Made by a program: the position numbers and the translations under genes. Of a stretch of DNA of 64,000 bases, positions 26,742-34,982 are shown piece after piece. The number at the start of each line of letters is the position of its first letter. Position 1 is the stretch's first letter. The notes below the pieces were generated by a model, which had not been told where the DNA came from, did not search any database, and was given only the letters and a program-made list of their open reading frames with translations. Source of the stretch: Dyella sp. AtDHG13 (GTDB lineage: Bacteria > Pseudomonadota > Gammaproteobacteria > Xanthomonadales > Rhodanobacteraceae); contig NZ_QICJ01000007.1 of NCBI RefSeq assembly GCF_003201105.1, forward strand, positions 1-64,000, written 5' to 3'.

Positions 26742-28238
26742 ATGACTCTCCAGTTCAGCCTTGGCTCCGCCGCACCCGAATCCGTCGAAACTCCCTGCGT
26801 GATCGTGGGCGTCTACGAGAACGGCTTGCTCACCAGCGCCGCCGCCCGCGTGGACACCGCCGCCCATGGCGCCATCAAGCGCCAGGTGGAAAGCGGGGAC
26901 ATCAACGGCAAGGCCGGCACCACGGCTGTGCTGTACGCCCCGGAAGGCGTCGCCGCCAAGCGCGTGCTGGTGGTGGGACTGGGAACGCAGAAGAGCTTCG
27001 ACGGTGCACGCTATCAGAAGGTGAACATCGAGGCCGCCCGCGCGGTGGGCCGCCTGCCGGTGGACAGCGCGGTGTCCTACCTCACCGAGGTGGACGTGCC
27101 GGGCCACGATGCCGCATGGCGCGTGCGCACCGCCGCCCTTGCCGCCGACTTCGCCGCGTATCGCTACACGGCCACCTTCAAGCCGCGCGAGAAATCCGCG
27201 CAGCCGGAGCTGGGCAGCGTGACCTTCGCCGGCGGCGATGACGCCAAGGCCGGGCTGGAACAGGCCAACGCCATCGCCCAGGGCGTGCGCTTCGCGCGCG
27301 AACTGGCCAACCTGCCGCCGAACATCTGCAACCCCGCCTACATCGCCTCGCAGGCGGAACAGTTCGCCGCGCAGCACGACAAGGTCGACTGCACCGTGCT
27401 CGACCACGAAAAGATGGGCGAACTGGGCTTCGGCTCGCTGCTGGCCGTGGGTCGCGGCTCGTCCAACAAGCCCAAGCTGGTCATCCTCAACTACAAGGGC
27501 GGCGTGGAAGACGACAAGCCGTATGCCTTCGTCGGCAAGGGCATCACCTTCGACACCGGCGGCATCAGCCTCAAGCCGGGCCCGGGCATGGAGGAAATGA
27601 AGTTCGACATGGGCGGCGCCGCCGGCGTGCTCGGCAGCTTCGTGGCCGCCGTGAAGCTCGGCTTGCCGGTGAACCTGGTGTGCGTGGTGCCTGCCGTGGA
27701 AAACATGCCCGACGGCGACAGCTACCGCCCGAGCGACGTGCTCACCAGCCTGTCGGGCCTGACCATCGAAGTGCTCAACACTGATGCGGAAGGCCGCCTG
27801 ATCCTGTGCGACGCGCTCACCTACACGGCCCGCACGTTCGAGCCGAAGGTGCTGATCGACGCGGCCACGCTCACCGGCGCCTGCGTGATCGCGCTGGGCA
27901 AGCATGCGAGCGGCCTGATGAGCAAGCACGACGACCTGGCCGCCGAACTGGTCGCCGCAGGCGAAGCCACGCTGGACCGCGCATGGCGCCTGCCGCTGTG
28001 GGACGACTACCAGGTGCAGCTGGAATCGGGCTTCGCCGACGTCGCCAACATCGGCGGCAAGAACGCCGGCGCCATCACCGCCGGCTGCTTCCTGTCGCGC
28101 TTCACCGAAGGCCAGCGCTGGGCGCACCTGGACATCGCCGGCACCGCATGGGACGAAGGCCGCAAGGGCCTCGCCACCGGCCGCCCGGTGCCGCTGCTGG
28201 TGCAGTGGTTGATCGACAGGGCGGAAAACAGGAACTGA
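26742..28238 (+). CDS. pepA: leucyl aminopeptidase (M17)
   Basis: Cytosolic two-metal aminopeptidase that forms hexamers; in E. coli it also acts as an architectural DNA-binding protein at cer sites and carAB. It has 498 residues, standard length. The catalytic C-domain holds [17 protein letters not shown] (metal Lys/Asp), [13 protein letters not shown] and the family signature [10 protein letters not shown], followed by [16 protein letters not shown]. The N-domain (residues 1-165) is the variable part. It is divergent from lptF and 108 nt upstream of holC, the same order seen in many gammaproteobacteria. Confidence 0.97.
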   Translation: MTLQFSLGSAAPESVETPCVIVGVYENGLLTSAAARVDTAAHGAIKRQVESGDINGKAGTTAVLYAPEGVAAKRVLVVGLGTQKSFDGARYQKVNIEAARAVGRLPVDSAVSYLTEVDVPGHDAAWRVRTAALAADFAAYRYTATFKPREKSAQPELGSVTFAGGDDAKAGLEQANAIAQGVRFARELANLPPNICNPAYIASQAEQFAAQHDKVDCTVLDHEKMGELGFGSLLAVGRGSSNKPKLVILNYKGGVEDDKPYAFVGKGITFDTGGISLKPGPGMEEMKFDMGGAAGVLGSFVAAVKLGLPVNLVCVVPAVENMPDGDSYRPSDVLTSLSGLTIEVLNTDAEGRLILCDALTYTARTFEPKVLIDAATLTGACVIALGKHASGLMSKHDDLAAELVAAGEATLDRAWRLPLWDDYQVQLESGFADVANIGGKNAGAITAGCFLSRFTEGQRWAHLDIAGTAWDEGRKGLATGRPVPLLVQWLIDRAENRN

Positions 28239-28332
28239 GAGTGCAAGCACGCACTCTCACCATGAACTACGATCGATAGCGCAGAAAGTGAGAGTAGCCG
28301 TTACGCCTGCTCTCACTTCTCACTCCTCTTCA
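28237..28332. repeat. two hairpins of a GTGAGAG/CTCTCAC repeat family
   Basis: GAGAGTGC (28237-28244) pairs with GCACTCTC (28251-28258), starting on the pepA stop codon. AAGTGAGAG (28286-28294) pairs with CTCTCACTT (28310-28318), followed by CTCACTCCTCTT. The same CTCTCACT/CTCACTCCTCTT wording recurs in the long hairpin at 37162-37224. The first stem may help end the pepA transcript, but there is no T-run. Confidence 0.6.
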
Positions 28333-28346
28333 CTCAATCCTCGCCT

Positions 28347-28769
28347 ATGCCCCGCGCCGACTTCTACCTGATCGACAAGCCGCGCTTTCGCGAGCAGCCG
28401 CTGCTGCTGGTGTGCGAGCTGGCGAAGCGTGCCTACGCGGCGCAGCAGCCCACGCTGGTGCTGGCCCGCGATTTCGCGCAGGCCGAAGCCATCGACGCCC
28501 TGCTTTGGGATTTCGACGAGGACGGCTTCATCACGCACCAGCTTGCCGGCGACGACGATGACGACATCACCGCCGTGCTGATCGTGCCGCCCGGCATTGA
28601 AACGGCGGACCGCCCGCTGCTGATCAACCTGCGCGAGGACTGCGCGCCCGGCCGCTACGACCGCGTGCTGGAAGTGGTGGCGGCCGATCCGGCCGAGCGT
28701 GATGGCTCGCGTGCGCGCTGGATGGAGTACAAGCGTCGCGGGTTTGAGGTGAACAAGTACGACATGTAG
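28347..28769 (+). CDS. holC: DNA polymerase III chi subunit
   Basis: Accessory clamp-loader subunit that links the chi-psi pair to SSB during replication. It has 140 residues and starts PRADFYLIDKPRF, the usual chi beginning. CELAKRAYAAQQPTLVLARDFAQAEAIDALLWDFDEDGFITHQLAGD carries the conserved LLWxFxxxxFIPH-like block, and the C-terminus (RGFEVNKYDM) is intact. An acidic run (GDDDDDIT) in the middle is slightly unusual. It lies 108 nt after pepA and converges on the second hybrid kinase, with a REP pair between. Confidence 0.93.
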   Translation: MPRADFYLIDKPRFREQPLLLVCELAKRAYAAQQPTLVLARDFAQAEAIDALLWDFDEDGFITHQLAGDDDDDITAVLIVPPGIETADRPLLINLREDCAPGRYDRVLEVVAADPAERDGSRARWMEYKRRGFEVNKYDM

Positions 28770-28804
28770 GAAGCTGTTCAAGATTCTTGAGCAGCTCCCA
28801 ATGT

Positions 28805-28908
28805 CCTCACCGTCATTCCGGCGAAAGCCGGAATCCAGTGCCTTTAGGCTTTTCTCGCAGTGCGTAAAAAGTCGCTGGATTCCGGCTTTCGCCGGAATGA
28901 CGGTGAGG
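28805..28908. repeat. REP-type perfect inverted pair
   Basis: The arms 28805-28838 and 28875-28908 are exact reverse complements over 34 bp with a CATTCCGGCGAAAGCCGGAAT core, in the gap between convergent holC and the hybrid kinase. They could fold as one long cruciform and serve as a bidirectional transcript end. Confidence 0.9.
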
Positions 28909-28989
28909 GATATAGGCGCTCATGCGAGATGTTGAACACGCTCCAGGCGCCCGTTCACGATCACCCACGCAGCCATCGATCAAACCAAC

Positions 28990-31900
28990 TCAACCGCTGA
29001 CCGGCTCCCGCGCCATCGCCATCTGCGCCTGGATGGCCTCGCTCAACTGGTCGCCCGTAAGCGGCTTGCGCAGGAAACCGTCCATGCCCGCGTCGCGCGC
29101 ACGCGCTTCCTCGTCGCCGCCGGAGCGCGCCGTGATCGCCACGATGGGGATGCGTGAGCCGGGCTCTTCGCGTTGCCGGATCAGGCGTGCGATCTGGAAG
29201 CCATCGATGCCGGGCAGATCCAGATCGAGCAGGATCACATCGCAGGTGGCCTGCGCCAGTTCCGCCAGCGCGGCCAGTCCGTTGCTGACGTAGCGCACCT
29301 CGTGGCCCGCGCGTTCCAGCAGGCCGCGCACCACCGCCGCCACGATGGCGTCGTCTTCCACCAGCAGGATGCGCAGCGGCTGGGCGTCGGCGCCTTCGGC
29401 CAGCTGCGCCGAGCCGGTGACCGGTTCCTGCGTCAGCGGCAAGGGCAGCCGCACGTGGAAGGTGCTGCCGAAGGCGACCTTCGATTCCAGCTCGATGCTG
29501 CCGCCCATCATCGCCACCAGCTCGCGGCAGATGGCCAGGCCCAGTCCGCTGCCGGTGCGGCGCTGTGGTCCCGTGACCTGCTCGAAGCGCTGGAACAGGC
29601 GCGTCTGGCTGGCCTCGGGAATGCCGGGGCCGGTGTCCATCACGCTGAAGCGCAGGCCATCGTCGGTGCGCCGCACGCGCAGGGTCACGCTGCCGCGCTC
29701 GGTGAACTTCAAGGCGTTGTTGGCGAGATTGAGCAGCACCTGCTTGATGCGCAGTGCATCGCCGATCATGCGCGCCGGCAGGTCGCGCGGCAGGTCCAAC
29801 TCGAAACGCAGGCCCTTGGCGTGGGCCTGGCCCTGCGCAAGCTGCGCCACGTCATCGATCAAGGCGCGCGGATCGAACGGCGCATGTTCCAGGTCCAGCT
29901 TGCCGGCCTCGATGCGCGCGAGATCCAGCGCGTCATTGACCAGCTTGAGCAGCATGCCGCCGGAACGCTGCATGGCTTCGGCGTATTCGCGCTGCGTGCG
30001 GTTGAGCGGCGTGCTGAGCAACAGTTCGGCCATGCCCATCACACCGGTCATCGGCGTGCGGATTTCGTGGCTGAGCGTGGCGAGAAACTGCGTCTTCGCC
30101 GCGCTGGCCTGCTCGGCCAGCCGGCTGCGCTGTTCCGCCAGCAGGATCTGCTGGCGTTCGGCAAGACGGCGACGCCATGCCTGCAAGGCCAGCCAGGTGA
30201 GCAGCACGATCATCACCACGTACACGCACCACGCCCACCAGCGCGTCCACGGCGGCGCGTCGACGTGGATGTGCAGCGGCTGCGGCAACTGCGTCCACAC
30301 GCCGTCCGCGCTGGCCGCCATCACGTCGAGCGTGTAGTCGCCGTGCGCCAGCCCGGTCAGGTCGCGCTCGCCGCGGCTGCCGGTGTCGACCCAGGCGTTG
30401 TCCAATCCGGCGAGGCGGAAGCGGTAGCGGTTCGCCGCGGGATCGACATACGAAAACACGCGCGAATCGATGGTGAGGCCCGAGTCGTTCCAGCCGACGG
30501 TGAGCTTTCCATCCACCGGTATCGGCAGATCGCGCATCTCGCCGCCGCGGCGCACGCGGATGCGCGTGATCGCCACGCGCGGCGGGCCGACCGGCGACGA
30601 TGGCCGGTTGGGGTTGAAGCCCAGCACGCCGCCGAAGGTGGGCGAATAGATCATGCCGTCGGGCATGCGGGCGAAGCCGCGCATGAATTCGCCGTTGCTC
30701 ACGCCGTCCTGCAGGCCCATCTCGCGGAACTGCCCGGTGGCGGTGTCGAAACGCCACAGGCCGTCGCGGCCGAAGATCCACACGCGGCGGCGCTGGTCCA
30801 CGGCCAGGTCCACCACGTTGATGGAAGGCCAGCCGCGCGCCGCGTCGATCTTGCGGTCGAGCGCGAGGCCGTCGTCGGTGTAGCGGTAATGCTCCAGGCC
30901 ATCGGGCCGGGCCAGCCACATACCGTCTTCGGTGAAATCGAAAGCATCCACCGGCTGGCCGTTGTCCACGCCCGGCACCGGTTCGAAATGATCGTGGGTG
31001 CGATCGAGTCGCAGCATGCCGCCATCGCTCGCGTACCAGAACGTGCCGTTCTTCAGCGTGAGCTGGCTGCCCCAGCGCGCCTTTTCCTGCGCGGGCACCA
31101 CCGCCACCGGCGTCACTTCCAGGGTGTCCTGGTCGATGCGGAACAGACCTTCGCCAAAGCTGCGCGCGTAGAGCTTGCCGTCCGGGCCCAGCTCCACCTC
31201 GAGCGGATGCTTCATGCCGCGCGGGTAGCCGTCCACGGCGTCCAGCTTGCCGTTCGCGTAGCGGAACAGGCCGCCGCGCACGGTGACCCACAGCCGCGAG
31301 GGCGCGTCTTCCGTCAGGGCGAGCACGTCGCCGCGCAGGCCGGAGATCACGTGATCCACGCGGCCCGTGTCCGGCCACAGCCGGTCGACGCGGCCGTCGC
31401 GCTCGCCGACCCATATGGCGCCTTCGCGCCCGCGCGCCACGGCATAGGCCACCGAATCGCGCAGGCTGTTGTCGTCATCGGGAATGTGGGTGAAGCGGCT
31501 GACGCTGTCCCAGCCCGGCGAGAGGTAACCCACGCCGCCGTCGAACAGGGCAATCCACAGGCCGCCTTCGCTGTCGGCGCAGATATCCCACACCCAGGTG
31601 CCCGGCAAATTGCCGTTGAGCACGGGCTGGTTGGTGATGGCCTGGATGCCGGCGTCGCGGCCATTCTTCAGGAACAGCCCGCGCTGCGTGCCGATCCACA
31701 GCCGGCCCGCGCGATCGCGCACGCTGCTGAGGATGTTCGTCTCGGGCAGCTCGCCGCTGCCGAGCTGGCGGGCTACGTCGTCGCTGCCGACCACGTAGAG
31801 CCCGTGCGAGGAGGACACGCGAATCTCGTCGCCCGTGCCTTCGATGCGCCACGCATCCAGCGATTTGCCCGGCGGTTCCACCACGATGGGATGAAACACG

Positions 31901-32571
31901 CCCGCCGCATCGCGCCGGAACACGCCGTTGTCCGAACCCACCCAGAGCTGGTCGCGCGCATCCACGAACAGCGAGCCGGCCGTGCCCAGGGCCTCGGGCG
32001 CATGCCCCGTCACCACCACGTGGTCGAAATCCTGTCCGTCCGGGCGCATGCGATCCAGGCCCTGCGCGGTGCCCACCCAGAGGGTGCCGTCGCCGGTCTG
32101 CGCGATCGACCACACCTTGTCGCTGGCCAGGCTCGCCGGATCGCTGGCGACGTGCCCCCAATGGCGGAACGTGCCCGACTTCTCGTCGTAGCGGTTGAGG
32201 CCGGCCTCAAGCCCGGCCGCCCACAGGCGGCCCGCGTGATCGACCAGAAGCCAGGAAATGCCGTTGTTGAACAATGAGCCGGGATCCCCCGCCACATGGC
32301 GGAACACCTGGAAACTCACTCCGTCGTAGCGCGCGATGCCGCTCTTGGTGCCGAACCACATGGTGCCGTCCGGCGCCTGCAGCACGGTGTAGACGGTGCT
32401 GCTGGGCAGGCCTTCGGCGGTGCCGAAGCGGCGGAACTGCGGGGTGGCGAGGGCGCGGTTGTCCGAGGACAGCGTGGGCGCCGGGGTCTGCGCATCCGCC
32501 GACACGACCGCGTCCACCGGCGTGGACGCGCCCATGGCCAGGACGACGCTGAGCAGCAAGGACGGCAACAT
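28990..32571 (-). CDS. hybrid sensor histidine kinase with beta-propeller sensor, paralogue
   Basis: A membrane hybrid kinase of 1193 residues with the same plan as the protein at 1732-5241. A signal peptide (MLPSLLLSVVLAMGASTPVDAVV) is followed by propeller repeats (LPSSTVYTVLQAPDGTMWFGTKSGIARYDG and about a dozen further blades), a Y_Y_Y domain near residues 700-765, one helix (WTRWWAWCVYVVMIVLLTWLAL, about 775-797), HisKA with His835 (HEIRTPMTGVMGMAE), HATPase (NLANNALKF; DTGPGIP; GSGLGLA) and a receiver with Asp1116 (LLDLDLPGIDGF). No DNA-binding output is attached and no partner regulator is adjacent. The two receivers share long identical strings such as AITARSGGDEEARAR and AGMDGFLRKPL. 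The ligand is unknown. Divergent from the yceI operon. Confidence 0.92.
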   Translation of the reverse strand: MLPSLLLSVVLAMGASTPVDAVVSADAQTPAPTLSSDNRALATPQFRRFGTAEGLPSSTVYTVLQAPDGTMWFGTKSGIARYDGVSFQVFRHVAGDPGSLFNNGISWLLVDHAGRLWAAGLEAGLNRYDEKSGTFRHWGHVASDPASLASDKVWSIAQTGDGTLWVGTAQGLDRMRPDGQDFDHVVVTGHAPEALGTAGSLFVDARDQLWVGSDNGVFRRDAAGVFHPIVVEPPGKSLDAWRIEGTGDEIRVSSSHGLYVVGSDDVARQLGSGELPETNILSSVRDRAGRLWIGTQRGLFLKNGRDAGIQAITNQPVLNGNLPGTWVWDICADSEGGLWIALFDGGVGYLSPGWDSVSRFTHIPDDDNSLRDSVAYAVARGREGAIWVGERDGRVDRLWPDTGRVDHVISGLRGDVLALTEDAPSRLWVTVRGGLFRYANGKLDAVDGYPRGMKHPLEVELGPDGKLYARSFGEGLFRIDQDTLEVTPVAVVPAQEKARWGSQLTLKNGTFWYASDGGMLRLDRTHDHFEPVPGVDNGQPVDAFDFTEDGMWLARPDGLEHYRYTDDGLALDRKIDAARGWPSINVVDLAVDQRRRVWIFGRDGLWRFDTATGQFREMGLQDGVSNGEFMRGFARMPDGMIYSPTFGGVLGFNPNRPSSPVGPPRVAITRIRVRRGGEMRDLPIPVDGKLTVGWNDSGLTIDSRVFSYVDPAANRYRFRLAGLDNAWVDTGSRGERDLTGLAHGDYTLDVMAASADGVWTQLPQPLHIHVDAPPWTRWWAWCVYVVMIVLLTWLALQAWRRRLAERQQILLAEQRSRLAEQASAAKTQFLATLSHEIRTPMTGVMGMAELLLSTPLNRTQREYAEAMQRSGGMLLKLVNDALDLARIEAGKLDLEHAPFDPRALIDDVAQLAQGQAHAKGLRFELDLPRDLPARMIGDALRIKQVLLNLANNALKFTERGSVTLRVRRTDDGLRFSVMDTGPGIPEASQTRLFQRFEQVTGPQRRTGSGLGLAICRELVAMMGGSIELESKVAFGSTFHVRLPLPLTQEPVTGSAQLAEGADAQPLRILLVEDDAIVAAVVRGLLERAGHEVRYVSNGLAALAELAQATCDVILLDLDLPGIDGFQIARLIRQREEPGSRIPIVAITARSGGDEEARARDAGMDGFLRKPLTGDQLSEAIQAQMAMAREPVSG

Positions 32572-32742
32572 GCACTTCCCCCAGAATATTCCGATGATGC
32601 CAGACCCGCCCTGCGGGAACGAGCATGGCTTTCGGCCGACCCGCTCCTGCCGCAGGCGACGGCGGGACGTTGCCCGCGGGGAAACAATCCGTTCCGGGGC
32701 GGCGGCTGGCGCCGTTCCGGAGGATCGTCCAGACTCCCGCCC

Positions 32743-33363
32743 ATGCCACGGTCACGCCTTTTCAGCCACCTGCTGCTCGTCCTGTCGTGCGCCCTGGCGC
32801 CGCTGCCGGCCGCGCACGCCGCGCCCGTCAACTACACCTACGACACCACGCACAGCCAGATCCTTTTCAGCATCGACCACAACGGGTTTTCCCGCCCGTT
32901 CGGCCGCCTGCACATCGCCAAGGGCTGGCTGCGGTTCGATGCCGACGACTGGAGCCAGTCCGCCACGGAACTCGACATCGACCTCGGCAGCCTGGACATG
33001 GGCGACGCCGAGTGGAACGCCGCGGTGCTCAAGCCGGCCTACCTCGATGCGGCGAAGGAGCGCTATGCGCACTTCGCCAGCACCTCGGTGGAACGCAAGG
33101 ACGACACGCACGGCGTGCTGCACGGCAACCTGACCCTGCGTGGCGTGACGCACGCGGTCGATATCCCCTTCACAGTCAACCGCGTCGGCACCACCATCTA
33201 CGGCATGCACACCGTCGCGGGGTTTTCCGGCACGGCGATGCTGCAGCGTGAGGACTACGGCATCACCGCGACGCCCAACTCCATCGGCCACGGCGTCAGC
33301 GTGTGGCTGGAGCTGGAAGCCATCCAGGAAGACAACCACCGCAGCAACAAGGAATCACCATGA
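32743..33363 (+). CDS. YceI-like periplasmic protein, first copy
   Basis: A secreted protein of 206 residues: signal peptide FSHLLLVLSCALAPLPAAHA, then a YceI lipocalin-like beta-barrel (VNYTYDTTHSQILFSIDHNGFSRPFGRL, LDIDLGSLDMGDAEWNAAVL, LHGNLTLRGVTHAVDIPFTVN). YceI folds bind long polyprenyl chains such as ubiquinone-8; neighbouring cytochrome b561 genes are usual. Its TGA overlaps the ATG of the cytochrome gene (ATGA), so translation is coupled. It differs from the second YceI of this operon in length and loops and is not a recent duplicate. Confidence 0.92.
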   Translation: MPRSRLFSHLLLVLSCALAPLPAAHAAPVNYTYDTTHSQILFSIDHNGFSRPFGRLHIAKGWLRFDADDWSQSATELDIDLGSLDMGDAEWNAAVLKPAYLDAAKERYAHFASTSVERKDDTHGVLHGNLTLRGVTHAVDIPFTVNRVGTTIYGMHTVAGFSGTAMLQREDYGITATPNSIGHGVSVWLELEAIQEDNHRSNKESP

Positions 33364-33932
33364 GTTTGCGCAACACGGACCGCCAATGGGGATCGGTCGC
33401 GAAGTTCTTCCACTGGACCATCGCCCTGCTGATCATCGGCAACGGCATCTTCGGCCTGTGCATGGACCTGGCCCACAACCCGATGCAGAAGATCAACTGG
33501 CTGGCGCTGCACAAGTCCATCGGGCTGACCGTGCTGGCGCTGTTCCTGCTGCGCGTGCTGTGGCGCCTCTTCAACCGCCAGCCCAAGGACGAGCCCGCGC
33601 CGCGCTGGCAGCAGCTCGCTGCGCACGCCATGCACATCACGCTTTACGCGCTGGTGGCGCTGCTGCCGCTGAGCGGCTGGTGGTTCAACTCCGTCGTCGG
33701 CAAGCCGCTGCAGTTCTTCAAGCTGTTCAACCTGCCGGCGCTCACCGCCGCCAATACCGACGCAAGCGACCTCTGGCACGCGGTGCACGAATACCTGTTC
33801 TGGTTCCTGGTGCTGCTGCTCGTGCTGCATATCGCCGGCGCGCTCAAGCATCACCTGATCGATCGCGACAACACCCTGCGGCGCATGCTCCCCTTTGCAC
33901 GCCTGCGCCAGACTTCCCAAGGAGAACGCTGA
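33360..33932 (+). CDS. cytochrome b561 family protein
   Basis: A 190-residue inner-membrane dihaem cytochrome b of the YodB/CybB type. Four helices are seen with histidines at haem-ligand positions: FFHWTIALLIIGNGIFGLCM, LALHKSIGLTVLALFLLRVLW, AAHAMHITLYALVALLPLSGWW, and WHAVHEYLFWFLVLLLVLHIAGALKHH. Likely an electron-transfer protein between the quinone pool and the flanking YceI proteins (inference). It overlaps the first yceI by ATGA and the second by TGATG, so the three genes form one unit. Confidence 0.93.
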   Translation: MSLRNTDRQWGSVAKFFHWTIALLIIGNGIFGLCMDLAHNPMQKINWLALHKSIGLTVLALFLLRVLWRLFNRQPKDEPAPRWQQLAAHAMHITLYALVALLPLSGWWFNSVVGKPLQFFKLFNLPALTAANTDASDLWHAVHEYLFWFLVLLLVLHIAGALKHHLIDRDNTLRRMLPFARLRQTSQGER

Positions 33933-34492
33933 TGAACCGCTCCATGCTTCGCTTTGCGCCCCTGCTGCTCGCCCTTGCCCTGCCCGGCCTCGCCAGCGCC
34001 GCCGACTATGCCGTGCAACCGGCCGGCAGCAAGCTCGGTTTTAGCGGCAGCTTCCAGGGCCAGTCGTTCGACGGCACGTTCGGCAAGTGGACCGCCGCCA
34101 TCAGCTACGACCCGGCCAAGGTCGCCGGCTCGAAGTTCGACGTGGAGGTGGACCTTGCCAGCGTGAAGACCGGCGACAAGGACCGCGACGGCGCCCTGCC
34201 CGGCTCGGATTTCTTCAACGTGGCCAAGTTTCCCAAGGCGCACTTCGTCACCACCGGCTTCCGCCAGAACGGCGCGCAGGTGATCGCCGACGGCAACCTC
34301 ACGCTGCGCGGCGTGACCAAGCCGGTGAGTCTCAACGTGGTGTTCAAGCCGCAGGGCACGGGCGCCATCCTGGACGTCAGCGGCGCGGTGAAGCGCCTGG
34401 ACTTCGGCGTGGGCGGCGGCGACTACGCCGACACCTCGGTGATCGCCAACGACGTGAAGATCAACGCGCACCTCGTGCTGACCGCGAAGTAA
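33932..34492 (+). CDS. yceI: YceI family periplasmic protein, second copy
   Basis: A secreted protein of 186 residues: a short signal peptide (MLRFAPLLLALALPGLASA) and a full YceI barrel (DYAVQPAGSKLGFSGSFQGQSFDGTFGKWTAAISYDP, GSDFFNVAKFPKAHF, NLTLRGVTKPVSLNV). It resembles E. coli YceI more closely than the first copy does. It starts at ATG 33932, sharing one base with the cytochrome stop, with GGAG about 9 nt before. Last gene of the operon; the glutaredoxin-like gene converges on it 36 nt later. Confidence 0.94.
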   Translation: MNRSMLRFAPLLLALALPGLASAADYAVQPAGSKLGFSGSFQGQSFDGTFGKWTAAISYDPAKVAGSKFDVEVDLASVKTGDKDRDGALPGSDFFNVAKFPKAHFVTTGFRQNGAQVIADGNLTLRGVTKPVSLNVVFKPQGTGAILDVSGAVKRLDFGVGGGDYADTSVIANDVKINAHLVLTAK

Positions 34493-34528
34493 GCCACGGC
34501 ATCCGCGTGGCAGCGCGCCACGGCGCTG

Positions 34529-34768
34529 CTACGCGGATGCCTGCACGAAACACCGCACGGCCTGCGCGTCGAACGGCCAGTCCAGTTCGCGCCCATCCAG
34601 GCTGTCGCGCAGCACCGGCACGCGCGTGCCGTAGCGCGCTTCCAGCGCCTCGTCGTCGTCCACCCACTGGCTGTCGAAATCCGGCGCGTGCGCCTCGGCC
34701 ATCACGGCCAGCGCCTGGTCGCACAGGTGGCAGTAGTCCCGCTGGAAAAGCACGTATCGCATCGGCAT
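34529..34768 (-). CDS. glutaredoxin family protein (DUF836)
   Basis: A 79-residue (or 77 from the second Met) thioredoxin-fold protein with the redox motif in LFQRDYCHLCDQAL (CxxC after strand 1), a cis-Pro segment YGTRVPVLRD and a C-terminal helix. Members of this family sit near metabolic enzymes and lack a well-defined substrate. Both ATGs (34768 and 34762) are weakly supported by upstream sequence. Divergent from the TonB receptor and convergent with yceI. Confidence 0.88.
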   Translation of the reverse strand: MPMRYVLFQRDYCHLCDQALAVMAEAHAPDFDSQWVDDDEALEARYGTRVPVLRDSLDGRELDWPFDAQAVRCFVQASA

Positions 34769-34879
34769 AGGCGCCGGAAGATAACCCGGCGGCGTCGGTT
34801 CCAGCGATACCCATCGGCCGCCCAGGGCGCGCCATCAGCCTCCTGGGGCATCTCTGCCCGACGGGAGACTGGTAAACTC

Positions 34880-34900
34880 AAATGATAATAACTATCATTT
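34880..34900 (+). promoter_or_regulatory. Fur box upstream of TonB-dependent receptor
   Basis: Perfect palindrome with arms AAATGATA (34880-34887) and TATCATTT (34893-34900) around a 5-nt centre, matching the GATAATGATAATCATTATC-type Fur consensus. It is markedly AT-rich in a GC-rich region and lies 83 nt before the receptor ATG, so iron repression is expected. -10-like hexamers lie inside the box itself. Confidence 0.88.
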
Positions 34901-34982
34901 GCGCAAACAGGGCCCCGCGGGCCCGCCCCGACGCCATACCGCCCGGGCCTTCCCTACCTACAAGACATCCAAGGCCACCCCG

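Noticed and set aside
32572-32742. Operator shared by the second kinase and the yceI operon
   Set aside because: No palindrome or repeat strong enough to report in this divergent gap.
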